In this document: in pieces, positions 1 to 7,742 of the stretch | How positions within the stretch are numbered: the stretch's first letter is position 1 | How the letters are laid out: each line of letters begins with the position of its first letter | Assembly: GCF_002968015.1 (NCBI RefSeq) | Contig: NZ_PUIP01000017.1 | Span: 1 to 64,000, forward strand | Length of the DNA: 64,000 bases | Direction: 5' to 3' | From: Massilia phosphatilytica | GTDB lineage: Bacteria; Pseudomonadota; Gammaproteobacteria; Burkholderiales; Burkholderiaceae_D | Position numbers and translations under genes: made by a program | Notes under the pieces: generated by a model | Databases searched by the model: none | Told to the model about the DNA's origin: nothing | What the model saw: only the letters and a program-made list of their open reading frames with translations

Positions 1-1425
1 AGGAGGGGTAGTGCCACCGTCAAGCGTTATTCCAAGCGCACCGTTGTGGAAATTCTTAATGACTCCATAGCCGTCAATGGTTAGATTTGTTCCCTCTCCG
101 GCCCAGTGGAGCTGTAATCCCTCTCCATGGTAAATCCCATCACCACCAGGATAATAACCGGACAAGAAAATGACATGTCCAATGCCCGAATTAGAAAAAA
201 GTATAACTTCTCCAACTCCATCGGAATCGTCGATAATGAAGTTAGGATCAGCGCCGAGTTTATTAGGATCAGCGCCGAGTTTATTTATGTGATACGAGTC
301 GTACCCGTTTCCGCCAATCAAAGTACTGTTGACACCATCGACGACGAGCACATCAGTACCTTCGCCACCAATCAAGCTATCCTCGCCTGTTCCCGCATAA
401 ATATAATCGCTGCCATTATCGCCACTTAACGTATCGTTTCCATCTCCGCCTTCAATTAGGTCGGCGCCATCACCTCCTCGCAAATCATCGTTACCTGATC
501 CTCCATCCAAAACATCGGCACCATCATGCCCCAGTATAAGGTCATTCCCATCATTGCCATACAAATGGTCATTAAATGTTCCGCCTTCTACTGTGTCATT
601 TCCTTTGCCCGCTATAAGCGTGCTACCGCCAAATGGCACGGGAAGCATTAAATCATTGTTGATCGTTCCGTATCTAATTGTTAGATTTCCGTCCAGATAT
701 GACGTGATACCGTAGTTTTTCAACTGATCTAAAACACCCGACATTTCCGACGGTAAGAGGGTAAGCCCGGTAACTGGTTGATACGACTTTAACTGTTGCG
801 CAGCGTCCGACAAGAAGTCATTGATGTGATAATCGTATCGCGGAATTGCGTCTTTAGATGCGGGATCATATATGATATTAACGGTTCGGCCAATCTGAGA
901 GGGGTCAATAAGCGTTTTGAGCAATAAATCGCCTACTTTTGCAGGAAGATTGTCTGATTCAAAATCGAAATTATCATCGAATGGGAGTATCGCGAAATTT
1001 TCAATATGGCGAGTTCCATCTGGCTCAATAACAAACCTTGCATCCGACGCCACTGTAAAGCCTTGCGAGTTCCATATATATGTTCGGGCTGCGTGGTCGT
1101 TTAACCAATCAACATAATCCACATTTCGTATTGCGAAGTTAGCTGTTGCGCCCGCCTTTTCTTGAATTTGGGCTCGAGTAAAAATTTGTCTCTGCCCCGA
1201 GACCTCGCCTATGTGATTGTTCTCGTCCATGAAAAACGAGACAACAGGTGACAGGGACGCATACGCAAAACGAGAGTTTTGCATGACCGAAACTGCATCA
1301 ACTAATATGTTAAGTGGTTCATTTGGCCTTAGAAATGAATCCGATAAAATATCAGGCATCCTTAGCTGTCCGTATAAGTACAGCGTGGTTATGCCATTGA
1401 TGGAAAGGTCGTTATAAGAATACAT
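1..1425 (-). CDS. RTX-type calcium-binding protein, 3' end beyond window
   Basis: This frame stays open for 475 codons from an ATG at 1425 to the window edge, so the C-terminus is missing. Residues 1 to about 270 match nothing I recognise. From about residue 271 to 380 there are glycine/aspartate nonapeptides of the RTX type (GKGNDTVEGG, GNDGNDLILG, DGADVLDGGSGNDDLRGG), the Ca2+-binding beta-roll of proteins exported by type I secretion. A stretch like the conserved block of haemolysin-type proteins follows (IIDSDGVGEVILF). No signal peptide is seen, as expected for type I export. A weak GAGAGAG stands before the ATG. The gene lies 20 bp after the small membrane protein gene. Base composition is far more AT-rich than the rest of the window, suggesting horizontal origin. 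The enzymatic or toxic role is unknown. Confidence 0.82.
   Translation of the reverse strand, partial: MYSYNDLSINGITTLYLYGQLRMPDILSDSFLRPNEPLNILVDAVSVMQNSRFAYASLSPVVSFFMDENNHIGEVSGQRQIFTRAQIQEKAGATANFAIRNVDYVDWLNDHAARTYIWNSQGFTVASDARFVIEPDGTRHIENFAILPFDDNFDFESDNLPAKVGDLLLKTLIDPSQIGRTVNIIYDPASKDAIPRYDYHINDFLSDAAQQLKSYQPVTGLTLLPSEMSGVLDQLKNYGITSYLDGNLTIRYGTINNDLMLPVPFGGSTLIAGKGNDTVEGGTFNDHLYGNDGNDLILGHDGADVLDGGSGNDDLRGGDGADLIEGGDGNDTLSGDNGSDYIYAGTGEDSLIGGEGTDVLVVDGVNSTLIGGNGYDSYHINKLGADPNKLGADPNFIIDDSDGVGEVILFSNSGIGHVIFLSGYYPGGDGIYHGEGLQLHWAGEGTNLTIDGYGVIKNFHNGALGITLDGGTTPP
242..283 (+). repeat. Perfect 21-bp tandem duplication inside the RTX gene
   Basis: Positions 242-262 and 263-283 are identical. 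The duplication is in frame and doubles the heptapeptide NKLGADP on the minus strand, just after the last RTX repeats. It looks like a recent slippage or unequal exchange event. Confidence 0.9.
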
Positions 1426-1445
1426 GAACTCTCTCTTTCTTTATT

Positions 1446-1877
1446 CTATGATTTCTTAGCCTGCTGCGGACTTATCATTTGTCCATAATTTTGATACACT
1501 TTGCCGCAAGATGTAATATACACAAAAGACTCGTAATACCACCCATCAAAGTCTCTGCTTGGTGGTTTTGACATTTTATAAATAAGATGCACCATAACGC
1601 CAGAATCACCAAACGGTAAGATCGCTTTGTGATTTGGCTTGTTTGGTTCTACCGTACAGCACTGAGGGTGATTCTTGAGATACTGTTCGACTCCATTGCT
1701 GTCTTGATCTAAAATTAGGAGACCTTTTTTCGCTTCATTAAGTAAAGCTATTTTCGAGAATTCAGCGTCTTGTACAGTAGCGCTAGGACGTAAACAAAAG
1801 AACCAAGGCGGAGAAAAATATCCGAAAATAGACAGGGTAAAAACTATTGTTGTCGTAACAATGAATTTCTTTAACAC
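1446..1877 (-). CDS. Small membrane-anchored protein of unknown function
   Basis: A protein of about 143 residues that I do not recognise. It begins MLKKFIVTTTIVFTLSIFGY, a single hydrophobic segment typical of an uncleaved signal anchor, followed by a soluble domain with four cysteines (HPQCCTVEP, FVYITSCGKVY, and one near the membrane). I chose the GTG at 1877 because a GGAG stands six bases upstream; an ATG at 1889 is in frame but has no Shine-Dalgarno. It is AT-rich like the RTX gene 20 bp downstream and is probably co-transcribed with it. A role as partner or immunity protein of the RTX protein is possible, but nothing in the sequence proves it. Confidence 0.65.
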   Translation of the reverse strand: MLKKFIVTTTIVFTLSIFGYFSPPWFFCLRPSATVQDAEFSKIALLNEAKKGLLILDQDSNGVEQYLKNHPQCCTVEPNKPNHKAILPFGDSGVMVHLIYKMSKPPSRDFDGWYYESFVYITSCGKVYQNYGQMISPQQAKKS

Positions 1878-2214
1878 ACGTGACTCCATTAATTTGTGGC
1901 ATTACAAATAATGTTGATATGGGGATCCTATGCAGCCAAGGTTTCTTGAGTGTAACATCTGAGTTAACCGTGAAATATCAACAATTGTCACGGCCATGCC
2001 TACATGTTCAGCGAAAGATAAATGTCGACGTCATAGGAAATAACTCGATGCATCAACGTACTAACTGCTTAGGTACCTAAGTAGTTAGTTTCGAGTGATC
2101 ATCTGCCTCGTCGTAACTTGCCTTTGTTTCGTGCAAAGGCTATGCTGGGCGAATTGATTGCTGAGTTCAGTAGTCCCGGACTTCAATCGCACTAGGAACA
2201 GTTCACAGCATGAG
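1878..2214. other. AT-rich intergenic stretch between island genes and IS remnant
   Basis: No convincing coding frame is visible here. It contains the long palindrome at 2061-2088 and ends at the terminal repeat of the IS3-family remnant. Base composition changes from AT-rich to GC-rich towards the right end. Confidence 0.5.
2061..2088. other. 28-bp near-perfect palindrome
   Basis: The left half CTAACTGCTTAGGT and the right half ACCTAAGTAGTTAG are reverse complements with a single mismatch and no spacer, centred on GGTACC. There is no T-run after it, so it is not a typical terminator. It could be a protein-binding or recombination site, or a remnant of a mobile element end. Confidence 0.6.
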
Positions 2215-2657
2215 TGTAGTGGTCAAGTAATTTTGGACACAGCAATAGTTTCTTCCTCTGCCATTTTGCGTTCGTAGACGCAGGGCAGCAGAGTGCCCGT
2301 TACCGAGTGCAAGCGCTGACTGTTGTAGAACTCGACGATGTAAGCCGCGATATCGCACCTGGCTTCCACATGGAAGGCATAGGTTCGCTTGAGGTCGGCT
2401 GCGAAGTAGCCGCGCGCTTTGTAGTATGTCGCGCTCCGTCTTGACTTTCGCCATCTCACGCCGCATTCGCTGATATTTCTGGGTCGATTCCTTCTCGCGT
2501 CCAACTGCGACCTCTGCATCGACGTTGGCATCTCTGCACCACCCTCCAGGAAATTGGCGCCGATGCCAAGGTCGCGGGCTATTGCCGCCTTGCCCGCACT
2601 AAGCTGGTCTGCCAGCTCGACTGCCGCGTGCTTAAACTCTCCCGAGAACAACCGTCT
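2215..2657 (-). mobile_element. IS3-family insertion sequence remnant, internally deleted
   Basis: Positions 2215-2240 look like an IS3-family terminal repeat (ending TTTTGGACAC). Reading the minus strand inwards from about 2657 gives the start of a small transposase subunit (RRLFSGEFKHAAVELADQ, then ARDLGIGANFL). After a frameshift, its C-terminal part MAKVKTERDIL appears. The sequence then jumps directly to the end of the integrase-like subunit (AYIVEFYNSQRLHSV). The catalytic DDE core is therefore deleted, and at least two frame changes are present. No matching terminal repeat is visible at the right end, so that end is also lost or decayed. The element is non-functional. Confidence 0.75.
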
Positions 2658-2893
2658 TTCACATGCGATGTAATACCTCCGATGGGAACATCGTACCTAT
2701 CGGAAGTGTTCGTCTTGGTAGGCGAATGCCACCATTCGCCTTCATGTTTGTCGACAGCGCGGCACCGGAGTCCGAGAGCCGGGTGGGCCAGTATCATGAT
2801 CTGGTTAAGCATTGCGTTGCCAGTACATGCTGCCTCATGAAGAGTAATCTTGCGTTGTCTGACCAGTTCGAGAAGTTCAGCGACTGCTGCCAT
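2657..2893 (-). pseudogene. Truncated gene of unknown function next to PAAR locus
   Basis: An ATG at 2893 opens a frame beginning MAAVAELLELVRQRKITLHE that overlaps the end of the preceding small gene by 17 bases. It reads about 80 residues (including EGEWWHSPTKTNTSDRYDVP) before running into the IS3 remnant, where the sequence turns into transposase in another frame. I do not recognise the family. The overlap pattern suggests it was the third gene of a coupled set downstream of the PAAR gene. Confidence 0.4.
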
Positions 2894-3086
2894 TGTTTTG
2901 CTTGGTATTCCATCGCACCGCTGGATCGACGACGACGGTTTTCGCGAACGCGGCTGCCTCGCTTTCGAGCAAGCGAATCCCTGTTTCCAATTCGTTGCCG
3001 CGTGCTCGAACCGCTCTGGTATCCGAAGTTGGCGTATATGCCGTGCCGCCACTGGAGAATCCCAGGATTGCCGAGCTATTTGCCAT
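2877..3086 (-). CDS. Small protein of unknown function downstream of PAAR gene
   Basis: A 69-residue frame beginning MANSSAILGFSSGGTAYTPT, with an acidic helical segment (NELETGIRLLESEAAAFAK) in the middle. The ATG at 3086 has GGGAGAGG upstream and overlaps the TAG end of the preceding frame by 11 bases; the 3' end overlaps the next ATG by 17 bases. These overlaps argue for a real coupled gene. No family is recognised. Because its neighbours are broken it may itself no longer function. Confidence 0.4.
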   Translation of the reverse strand: MANSSAILGFSSGGTAYTPTSDTRAVRARGNELETGIRLLESEAAAFAKTVVVDPAVRWNTKQNNGSSR

Positions 3087-3294
3087 GAGGATCCTCTCCC
3101 AGGATGTACCACTCGCCGGTATTGCTACTCGCTCCCGTCGGGATTGGAGCCGTGTACCGATCATCATCGGTGAGACCTTCGACGACGTGAAGCCATGCTT
3201 GAGACGCCGTGCTTGAGACGATAAGGTTGCCGGGCGAGTGGAACGTGCGTCAGTTGATCAAGGAGTTGGAAACGCTGATCGTAGGCGGCGCCAT
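3076..3294 (-). pseudogene. Decayed gene following PAAR, in-frame stop
   Basis: An ATG at 3294 preceded by AGGAAGG starts MAPPTISVSNSLIN and then meets a TGA at 3252-3250. The same frame reopens and reads a convincing stretch (SQAWLHVVEGLTDDDRYTAP, then GEWYILGEDPHGK) to a TAG at 3076. A 14-bp tandem duplication at 3193-3220 lies within it, so the original frame cannot be fixed with certainty. The good ribosome site and the position right after a PAAR gene suggest a former T6SS-associated gene. The family is unknown. Confidence 0.4.
3193..3220 (+). repeat. 14-bp tandem duplication inside decayed PAAR-linked gene
   Basis: CCATGCTTGAGACG (3193-3206) is followed directly by CCGTGCTTGAGACG (3207-3220), 13 of 14 bases identical. 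Because 14 is not a multiple of three, the duplication shifts the reading frame on the minus strand. Confidence 0.8.
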
Positions 3295-3305
3295 GCTTTC
3301 CTTCC

Positions 3306-3629
3306 TCAAGGTTTTTTTGATGCCAACCCGCGCGTATCGCCACCGTCGACGAACTGCGCCTTGCTCGTCTGGTTCGCCACCAGCCTGGGCGGCCTCGGGC
3401 AGTTGCAGATGCACAAGTCGTTTTCCAGCGCGACCTGTTTGCCGTTGTAACGCTCCGGAATGCGCGGGCCGACGCAGCGGATGACGCCCGTGCTGCCGCA
3501 TGTCCGGCACGCGACCGCATCGCCTTCGAGTGCGACGCGGACGCCGTTGATCGAGACCAGCGCGCTCGCCGAGGTCACGGTGCCGTCGGCCGTGGTGGAC
3601 GCACCCAGTGTAATGTGATGGCGCTTCAT
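3306..3629 (-). CDS. PAAR domain protein (type VI secretion spike tip)
   Basis: A 107-residue protein, MKRHHITLGASTTADGTVTS at the start, with the PAAR pattern of short beta-strands: an N-terminal half with SINGVRVALEGDAVAC and a second half with YNGKQVALENDLCICNC. PAAR proteins form the sharpened metal-binding tip on VgrG trimers and carry or are encoded next to T6SS effectors. Cysteines and histidines (CRTCGS, CICNC) fit the zinc-binding tip. GGGG stands close to the ATG. The downstream genes are broken or overlapping, so this looks like an orphan PAAR island; no VgrG or other T6SS gene lies in the window. Confidence 0.75.
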   Translation of the reverse strand: MKRHHITLGASTTADGTVTSASALVSINGVRVALEGDAVACRTCGSTGVIRCVGPRIPERYNGKQVALENDLCICNCPRPPRLVANQTSKAQFVDGGDTRGLASKKP

Positions 3630-3746
3630 TTCCCCATGCTGTCATGCGCCGCCGTCGTGGACGTTGTGCAAACCGCCTTGACACGACGCCGTCGCGCCGA
3701 AGCGATTACCATGTCCGACACCATCGCGTTTTTACGGAGACAACCC

Positions 3747-4049
3747 GTGCACTTTCTGCTCATCTATGACCTAGCCCCCGATTACCTGGAGCGCCGCGGC
3801 GCATTCCGCAATGAACACCTGAGGCTGGCATGGGAAGCCCAGGAACGCGGCGAGATCGTCATCGCTGGTGCGCTGGCCGATCCGGCTGACAAGGCCGTGT
3901 TGCTGTTCAGCGGCGAATCGTCGGACGCCGCCGAGCGCTTCGCCCATGTCGATCCGTATGTCGTCCACGGGCTCGTCACGCAGTGGCACGTGCGGCCGTG
4001 GATCACGGTCGTCGGCCAGGACGCCAGCACCCCCGTTCGCCCCACATAA
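3747..4049 (+). CDS. YciI-like protein
   Basis: About 100 residues with the YciI (dimeric ferredoxin-like) fold signature: HFLLIYDLAPDYLERRGAFR at the start, GEIVIAGALADPADKAVLLF in the middle and the YVVHGLVTQWHVRPW ending. Members of this family are small cytoplasmic proteins of poorly defined function, with a conserved His/Asp pair proposed to be catalytic. I chose the GTG at 3747 because GGAGA lies six bases upstream and the family start aligns there; upstream ATGs (3711, 3615) would add an unrelated leader. It is convergent with the NHL-repeat gene, with two bases between the stops. Confidence 0.8.
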   Translation: MHFLLIYDLAPDYLERRGAFRNEHLRLAWEAQERGEIVIAGALADPADKAVLLFSGESSDAAERFAHVDPYVVHGLVTQWHVRPWITVVGQDASTPVRPT

Positions 4050-4051
4050 CA

Positions 4052-5212
4052 CTATTTCGCCGGCAACAGCTTCACGACGAGATTGTGCGTCGTGAGCGCG
4101 ATCGAGCGGTCGGGCGCCAGCGCCACGCCGATCGGCCGGTCGAGGCTGCCGGGCAGGGCGCCGAGGGTGATGCCCGCGTGGCCGGGCACGCCCGCCACGG
4201 TGCTCGTCACATTGTCCAGGTTGATGCGGCGGATGGTCGAGTTGCCTGTGTCGGCGATATATAAATCGTTGCCGTCGACCGCGATGCCGCCCGGTGCGCA
4301 CAGGCGCGAGACGCCCGGGCTGCCGTCGACGGCGCCGCAGCGTCCCGCCTGGCCGGCCAGGGTGGACACGATGCCCTTGTCGTTCACCATACGGATCGTC
4401 GAATTGCCCGTATCGACGACGTAAACGTTGTTCCAGTTGTCGACGCCCACGTCCTGCGGTTCGCAGAACTGGGCCTGGCCGCCGTTGCCGTCGCGGCTGC
4501 CGCACACGCCCGGGGTGCCCGCGACCGTCGTGACGTTGCCGCTCGCGTCGATGCGGCGCAGCGTGTGGTTGCCGGTGTCGGCCACCCACAGGTTGCCCAG
4601 GCGGTCCAGCGCGATGCCGCGGGGATTGCAGAAGCGCGCCGCGCTGCCCCGGCCGTCCGCGCTGCCGCAGGTACCGCCGCCGGCGATGCTGGTCGTCGTG
4701 CCGTCCGGCGCCACGCGGCGGATGACGGCGTTGCCGCTGTCCGTCACGTACAGGTTGCCGTTGCTGTCCGCGACGAGCCGGCTCGGGTCGCTGAAACGGG
4801 CTGCCGCGCCGGCGCCGTCCGCGTAGCCGACCGCGCCGCGCGCGCCCGCCAGCGTCGTGACGACGCCCTGCGGCGAGATCTTGCGCACGGTGGCGCTGGC
4901 GCTTTCCGCCACGTACAGATTGCCGGCCGCGTCCGCCGTGATGCCCTGCGGCGCGTTGAGGCGCGCGGCCGCGCCGGTGCCGTCCTGCGAGCCCGCGCAG
5001 ACGCCGCAGATGTCGCCCGCGATCGGGAACAGGCCTGTGGCGCCCTGTGGCCGGTCGGGCCAGCTGGGCCAGTCGGGATGGTCGGGCCATGGGTGGTCAT
5101 CCACGTGGATCCAGCTGATCCCGATGCCGATGTCGCCGCCGCAGCTGCTCATGCCCAGCAGCAGGCTGGCGGTCAGCAGGAGCAGGCGTACTGTGCGTTC
5201 GAATGCTGTCAT
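4052..5212 (-). CDS. NHL-repeat beta-propeller lipoprotein
   Basis: About 386 residues. The N-terminus MTAFERTVRLLLLTASLLLG ends at a lipobox-like MSSC, so it is probably an outer- or inner-membrane lipoprotein. The rest is a series of NHL repeats (NLYVAESASATVRKISPQGV, NLYVTDSGNAVIRRV, NLWVADTGNHTLRRID, NVYVVDTGNSTIRMV, DLYIADTGNSTIRRI), the pattern of a six-bladed propeller. Such proteins bind ligands or act as lyases or oxidases, but no catalytic residues can be assigned here. The ATG at 5212 has GGAG nearby. It stands alone; 205 bp separate it from the divergent DUF969 gene. Confidence 0.8.
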   Translation of the reverse strand: MTAFERTVRLLLLTASLLLGMSSCGGDIGIGISWIHVDDHPWPDHPDWPSWPDRPQGATGLFPIAGDICGVCAGSQDGTGAAARLNAPQGITADAAGNLYVAESASATVRKISPQGVVTTLAGARGAVGYADGAGAAARFSDPSRLVADSNGNLYVTDSGNAVIRRVAPDGTTTSIAGGGTCGSADGRGSAARFCNPRGIALDRLGNLWVADTGNHTLRRIDASGNVTTVAGTPGVCGSRDGNGGQAQFCEPQDVGVDNWNNVYVVDTGNSTIRMVNDKGIVSTLAGQAGRCGAVDGSPGVSRLCAPGGIAVDGNDLYIADTGNSTIRRINLDNVTSTVAGVPGHAGITLGALPGSLDRPIGVALAPDRSIALTTHNLVVKLLPAK

Positions 5213-5417
5213 GGCGGCTCCGCGGAGGGAAACGGCATCGAGCTTAGCGCGCATCGAGGGGTGGGCCATGCGTGTGCGCAAAGCGTGCGGGCAGCTTGTG
5301 TGCAGGTCGGCGACGCGTCGCGACGAAGCGACGGCGTCACTGGATGCGCCGTGCACGAGCGGCGCGGAGCTAGCTGTAGAGTAAGATTCTGCACGCAACC
5401 ACAACCGCTGGAGAATC

Positions 5418-6107
5418 ATGCAATCTGACGTCAACCTGTGGCCGCTGCTCGGCATCGCGGCCGTCGCCGCCGGATTCGTGCTGCGGGCCAATCCGGTGCT
5501 CGTCGTGATCGTGGCGTGTGGCGTGACCGGCTGGGCCGCGCACCTGCCGCTGCTGCATCTGCTGGAATCGCTCGGCACGGCGTTCATCAAGACCCGCAAC
5601 CTGCCGCTGATCCTGCTCCTGCCGCTGGCCGCAATCGGCCTGCTGGAACGATTCGGTCTCAAGGAGCACGCGCAGGCCAGCATCGCGCGCATCCGCTCCG
5701 CCACGACGGGACGTTTGCTGACGGTGTACCTGCTGGCGCGCGAACTGGCGGCCGCGTTCGGCCTCACGAGCCTGGGCGGGCATCCGAACATGGTGCGTCC
5801 ACTCGTCGCGCCGATGGCCGAGGCGGCGGCGGAGGCGCGCCACGGCCACTTGTCCGAGCCGCTGCGCCAGCGCATCCGGGCGATGAGCGCGGCCACGGAC
5901 AACGTCGGCCTGTTCTTCGGCGAGGACGTGTTCGTCGCGTTCGGCGCCATCGTGCTGATGCAGACGATCCTGAAAGCCGAGGGCCTGGAGGTCGATCCCA
6001 TCCACATGGCGCTGTGGGGCATCCCGACTGCGGTGACGGCCTTCGTCATCCATGCGTGGAACCTGCGCCGGCTCGACGTCCGTATCCGCCGCGAGACCGC
6101 AAGATGA
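5418..6107 (+). CDS. DUF969 membrane protein, putative 5-oxoproline transport component
   Basis: A 229-residue polytopic membrane protein with several hydrophobic segments (for example LWPLLGIAAVAAGFVLRANP and LPLILLLPLAAIGLLERFGL) that matches the DUF969 family. DUF969 and DUF979 proteins are nearly always encoded together and have been linked by gene clustering to 5-oxoproline (pyroglutamate) metabolism, presumably as a two-part transporter. Here the DUF979 gene follows with an ATGA overlap and pcp comes next, which supports that role. GGAGAATC precedes the ATG. The transport function is inferred from context, not shown by sequence. Confidence 0.85.
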   Translation: MQSDVNLWPLLGIAAVAAGFVLRANPVLVVIVACGVTGWAAHLPLLHLLESLGTAFIKTRNLPLILLLPLAAIGLLERFGLKEHAQASIARIRSATTGRLLTVYLLARELAAAFGLTSLGGHPNMVRPLVAPMAEAAAEARHGHLSEPLRQRIRAMSAATDNVGLFFGEDVFVAFGAIVLMQTILKAEGLEVDPIHMALWGIPTAVTAFVIHAWNLRRLDVRIRRETAR

Positions 6108-7060
6108 TCGTGTCGCTCGACTTTTTCTATGTGCTCATCGGCCTGCTGTTCGCGGCCTGCGCACTCATGACGCTGCGCGACAAAACGAACCCGCGCCGCG
6201 TCACGACGGCGCTGTTCTGGGGCCTGTACGCGCTCGTCTACCTGCTGGGCGAGCGCCTGCCGCCGGCCGTGGCGGGCGGGTTGATGATCGTGATGGCGCT
6301 GGTGGCCGGCTGCGGTCTCGTGCGGCCGGGGAAGGCGGCCGTCCTGCCGGAAGACGAACGGAAGTCCACCGCCGCGCGGCTGGGAAACCGGCTGCTCGTG
6401 CCGGCGCTGGCGATTCCTGTCGTGACGATGTTCGGTTCCGTCGTGCTGAAGGACGTCCCAGTCGGCGCGAACGTCCTGCTCGATCCGAAGAACCTGACGC
6501 TCGTGAGCATGGGCTGCGGCAGCATCGCCGCGCTGGCGCTCGCGTGCTGGCTCACGCGCGCGACGCCGCTGCAGGGCGTGCGCGAGGCGCGGCGCCTGAT
6601 CGATGCGATGAGCTGGGCCGTCGTGCTGCCGCACATGCTGGCCGTGCTCGGACTGCTGTTTTCCGAGGCCGGCGTGGGCAAGGCCGTCGCGCACGTCGCG
6701 ACGAGTTATATTCCGCTCGATTCGCGCCTGCTGGCCTGCGCCGCGTTCTGCGTGGGCATGGCATTATTTACCGTCGTGATGGGCAACGGCTTTGCCGCGT
6801 TTCCCGTCATCGCGGGCGGCATCGGGATTCCGGTGCTGGTCGGGGTGTACCATGCGAATCCGGCCGTGATGGCCGCGATCGGCATGTTCAGCGCATATTG
6901 CGGCACCCTGATGACGCCGATGGCGGCGAATTTCAACATCGTGCCGGCGGCACTGCTCGAACTGCCCGACAAGAATGCCGTGATCAAGGCCCAGCTACCG
7001 ACCGCGTTGCCGCTGCTGGGCGCGAATATCGTCCTGCTGTACTTTCTGATGTATCGATGA
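6104..7060 (+). CDS. DUF979 membrane protein, putative 5-oxoproline transport component
   Basis: A 318-residue integral membrane protein (about nine hydrophobic segments) of the DUF979 family. It begins MIVSLDFFYVLIGLLFAACA and carries conserved small-residue loops such as VVMGNGFAAFPVIAGGIGIP and SAYCGTLMTPMAANFN, features reminiscent of permeases. The start ATG overlaps the stop of the DUF969 gene (ATGA at 6104-6107), so the two are translationally coupled and likely form one complex. The pcp gene starts seven bases after its stop. Confidence 0.85.
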   Translation: MIVSLDFFYVLIGLLFAACALMTLRDKTNPRRVTTALFWGLYALVYLLGERLPPAVAGGLMIVMALVAGCGLVRPGKAAVLPEDERKSTAARLGNRLLVPALAIPVVTMFGSVVLKDVPVGANVLLDPKNLTLVSMGCGSIAALALACWLTRATPLQGVREARRLIDAMSWAVVLPHMLAVLGLLFSEAGVGKAVAHVATSYIPLDSRLLACAAFCVGMALFTVVMGNGFAAFPVIAGGIGIPVLVGVYHANPAVMAAIGMFSAYCGTLMTPMAANFNIVPAALLELPDKNAVIKAQLPTALPLLGANIVLLYFLMYR

Positions 7061-7067
7061 GCCGACC

Positions 7068-7739
7068 ATGACCGCATCCACTACCGAAACCCCCACGAAG
7101 ATCGTCCTGCTGACCGGATTCGAACCCTTCAACGGCGCCGCCATCAACCCGTCGCTGGAAGCCGCGCGCGCGCTGGACGGCTGGTCCGGGCCGGGCTTTA
7201 CGGTCGTCGCGCGCCAGTTGCCGTGCGTGTTCGGCACCGCCCTCGACGTGCTGCGCGAATCCATCGCGGGCGTCAAGCCCGACATCGTGATCGCCGTCGG
7301 CCAGGCCGGGGGGCGCTCCGAGATTTCGCTGGAGCGCGTGGCCATCAATGTCGACGACGCGTCCATCCGCGACAACGCGGGCAACCAGCCCGTCGACACG
7401 CCCGTCGTGGCCGATGGCCCGGCCGCCTATTTCAGCACCTTGCCCGTCAAGGCCATCGTGAAGGCGCTGCGCCTGCGCGGGTTCCCGTCCGGCGTGTCGC
7501 AGACGGCCGGCACGTTCGTGTGCAACCATGTGTTCTATGGATTGCTGCACCACGCGGTCGGGCAGCCGCTGAAGGCGGGCTTCATCCACGTGCCGTTCCT
7601 GCCCGAGCAGGCCGCGGACCGGCCGGAGCGGCCGCCGTCGATGGCGCTGCGCGACATCGTCGATGCGCTCAGGATCGCGGTGGAGGTGGCGGTGGTGACG
7701 GAGACCGATACCCAGGAAGCGGGCGGCGCGACGCACTGA
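7068..7739 (+). CDS. pcp: Pyrrolidone-carboxylate peptidase (pyroglutamyl peptidase I)
   Basis: A 223-residue cytosolic cysteine peptidase of family C15 that removes N-terminal pyroglutamate from peptides. The GFEPFNGAAINPS motif is near the N-terminus. The catalytic triad is visible as Glu89 (ISLERVAINVDDA), Cys152 (TFVCNHVFYGLL) and His174 (AGFIHVPFLPEQ). It sits seven bases after the DUF979 gene, so the three genes probably form an operon that imports or handles 5-oxoproline and its peptides. The C-terminus is a little longer than usual but the domain is complete. Confidence 0.95.
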   Translation: MTASTTETPTKIVLLTGFEPFNGAAINPSLEAARALDGWSGPGFTVVARQLPCVFGTALDVLRESIAGVKPDIVIAVGQAGGRSEISLERVAINVDDASIRDNAGNQPVDTPVVADGPAAYFSTLPVKAIVKALRLRGFPSGVSQTAGTFVCNHVFYGLLHHAVGQPLKAGFIHVPFLPEQAADRPERPPSMALRDIVDALRIAVEVAVVTETDTQEAGGATH

Positions 7740-7742
7740 CCG

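Noticed and set aside
4052..6694. Very long minus-strand open frame of about 880 codons
   Set aside because: Only the part below 5212 reads as NHL repeats with a lipoprotein signal; the upstream part is the antisense of the DUF969/DUF979 genes in GC-rich DNA.
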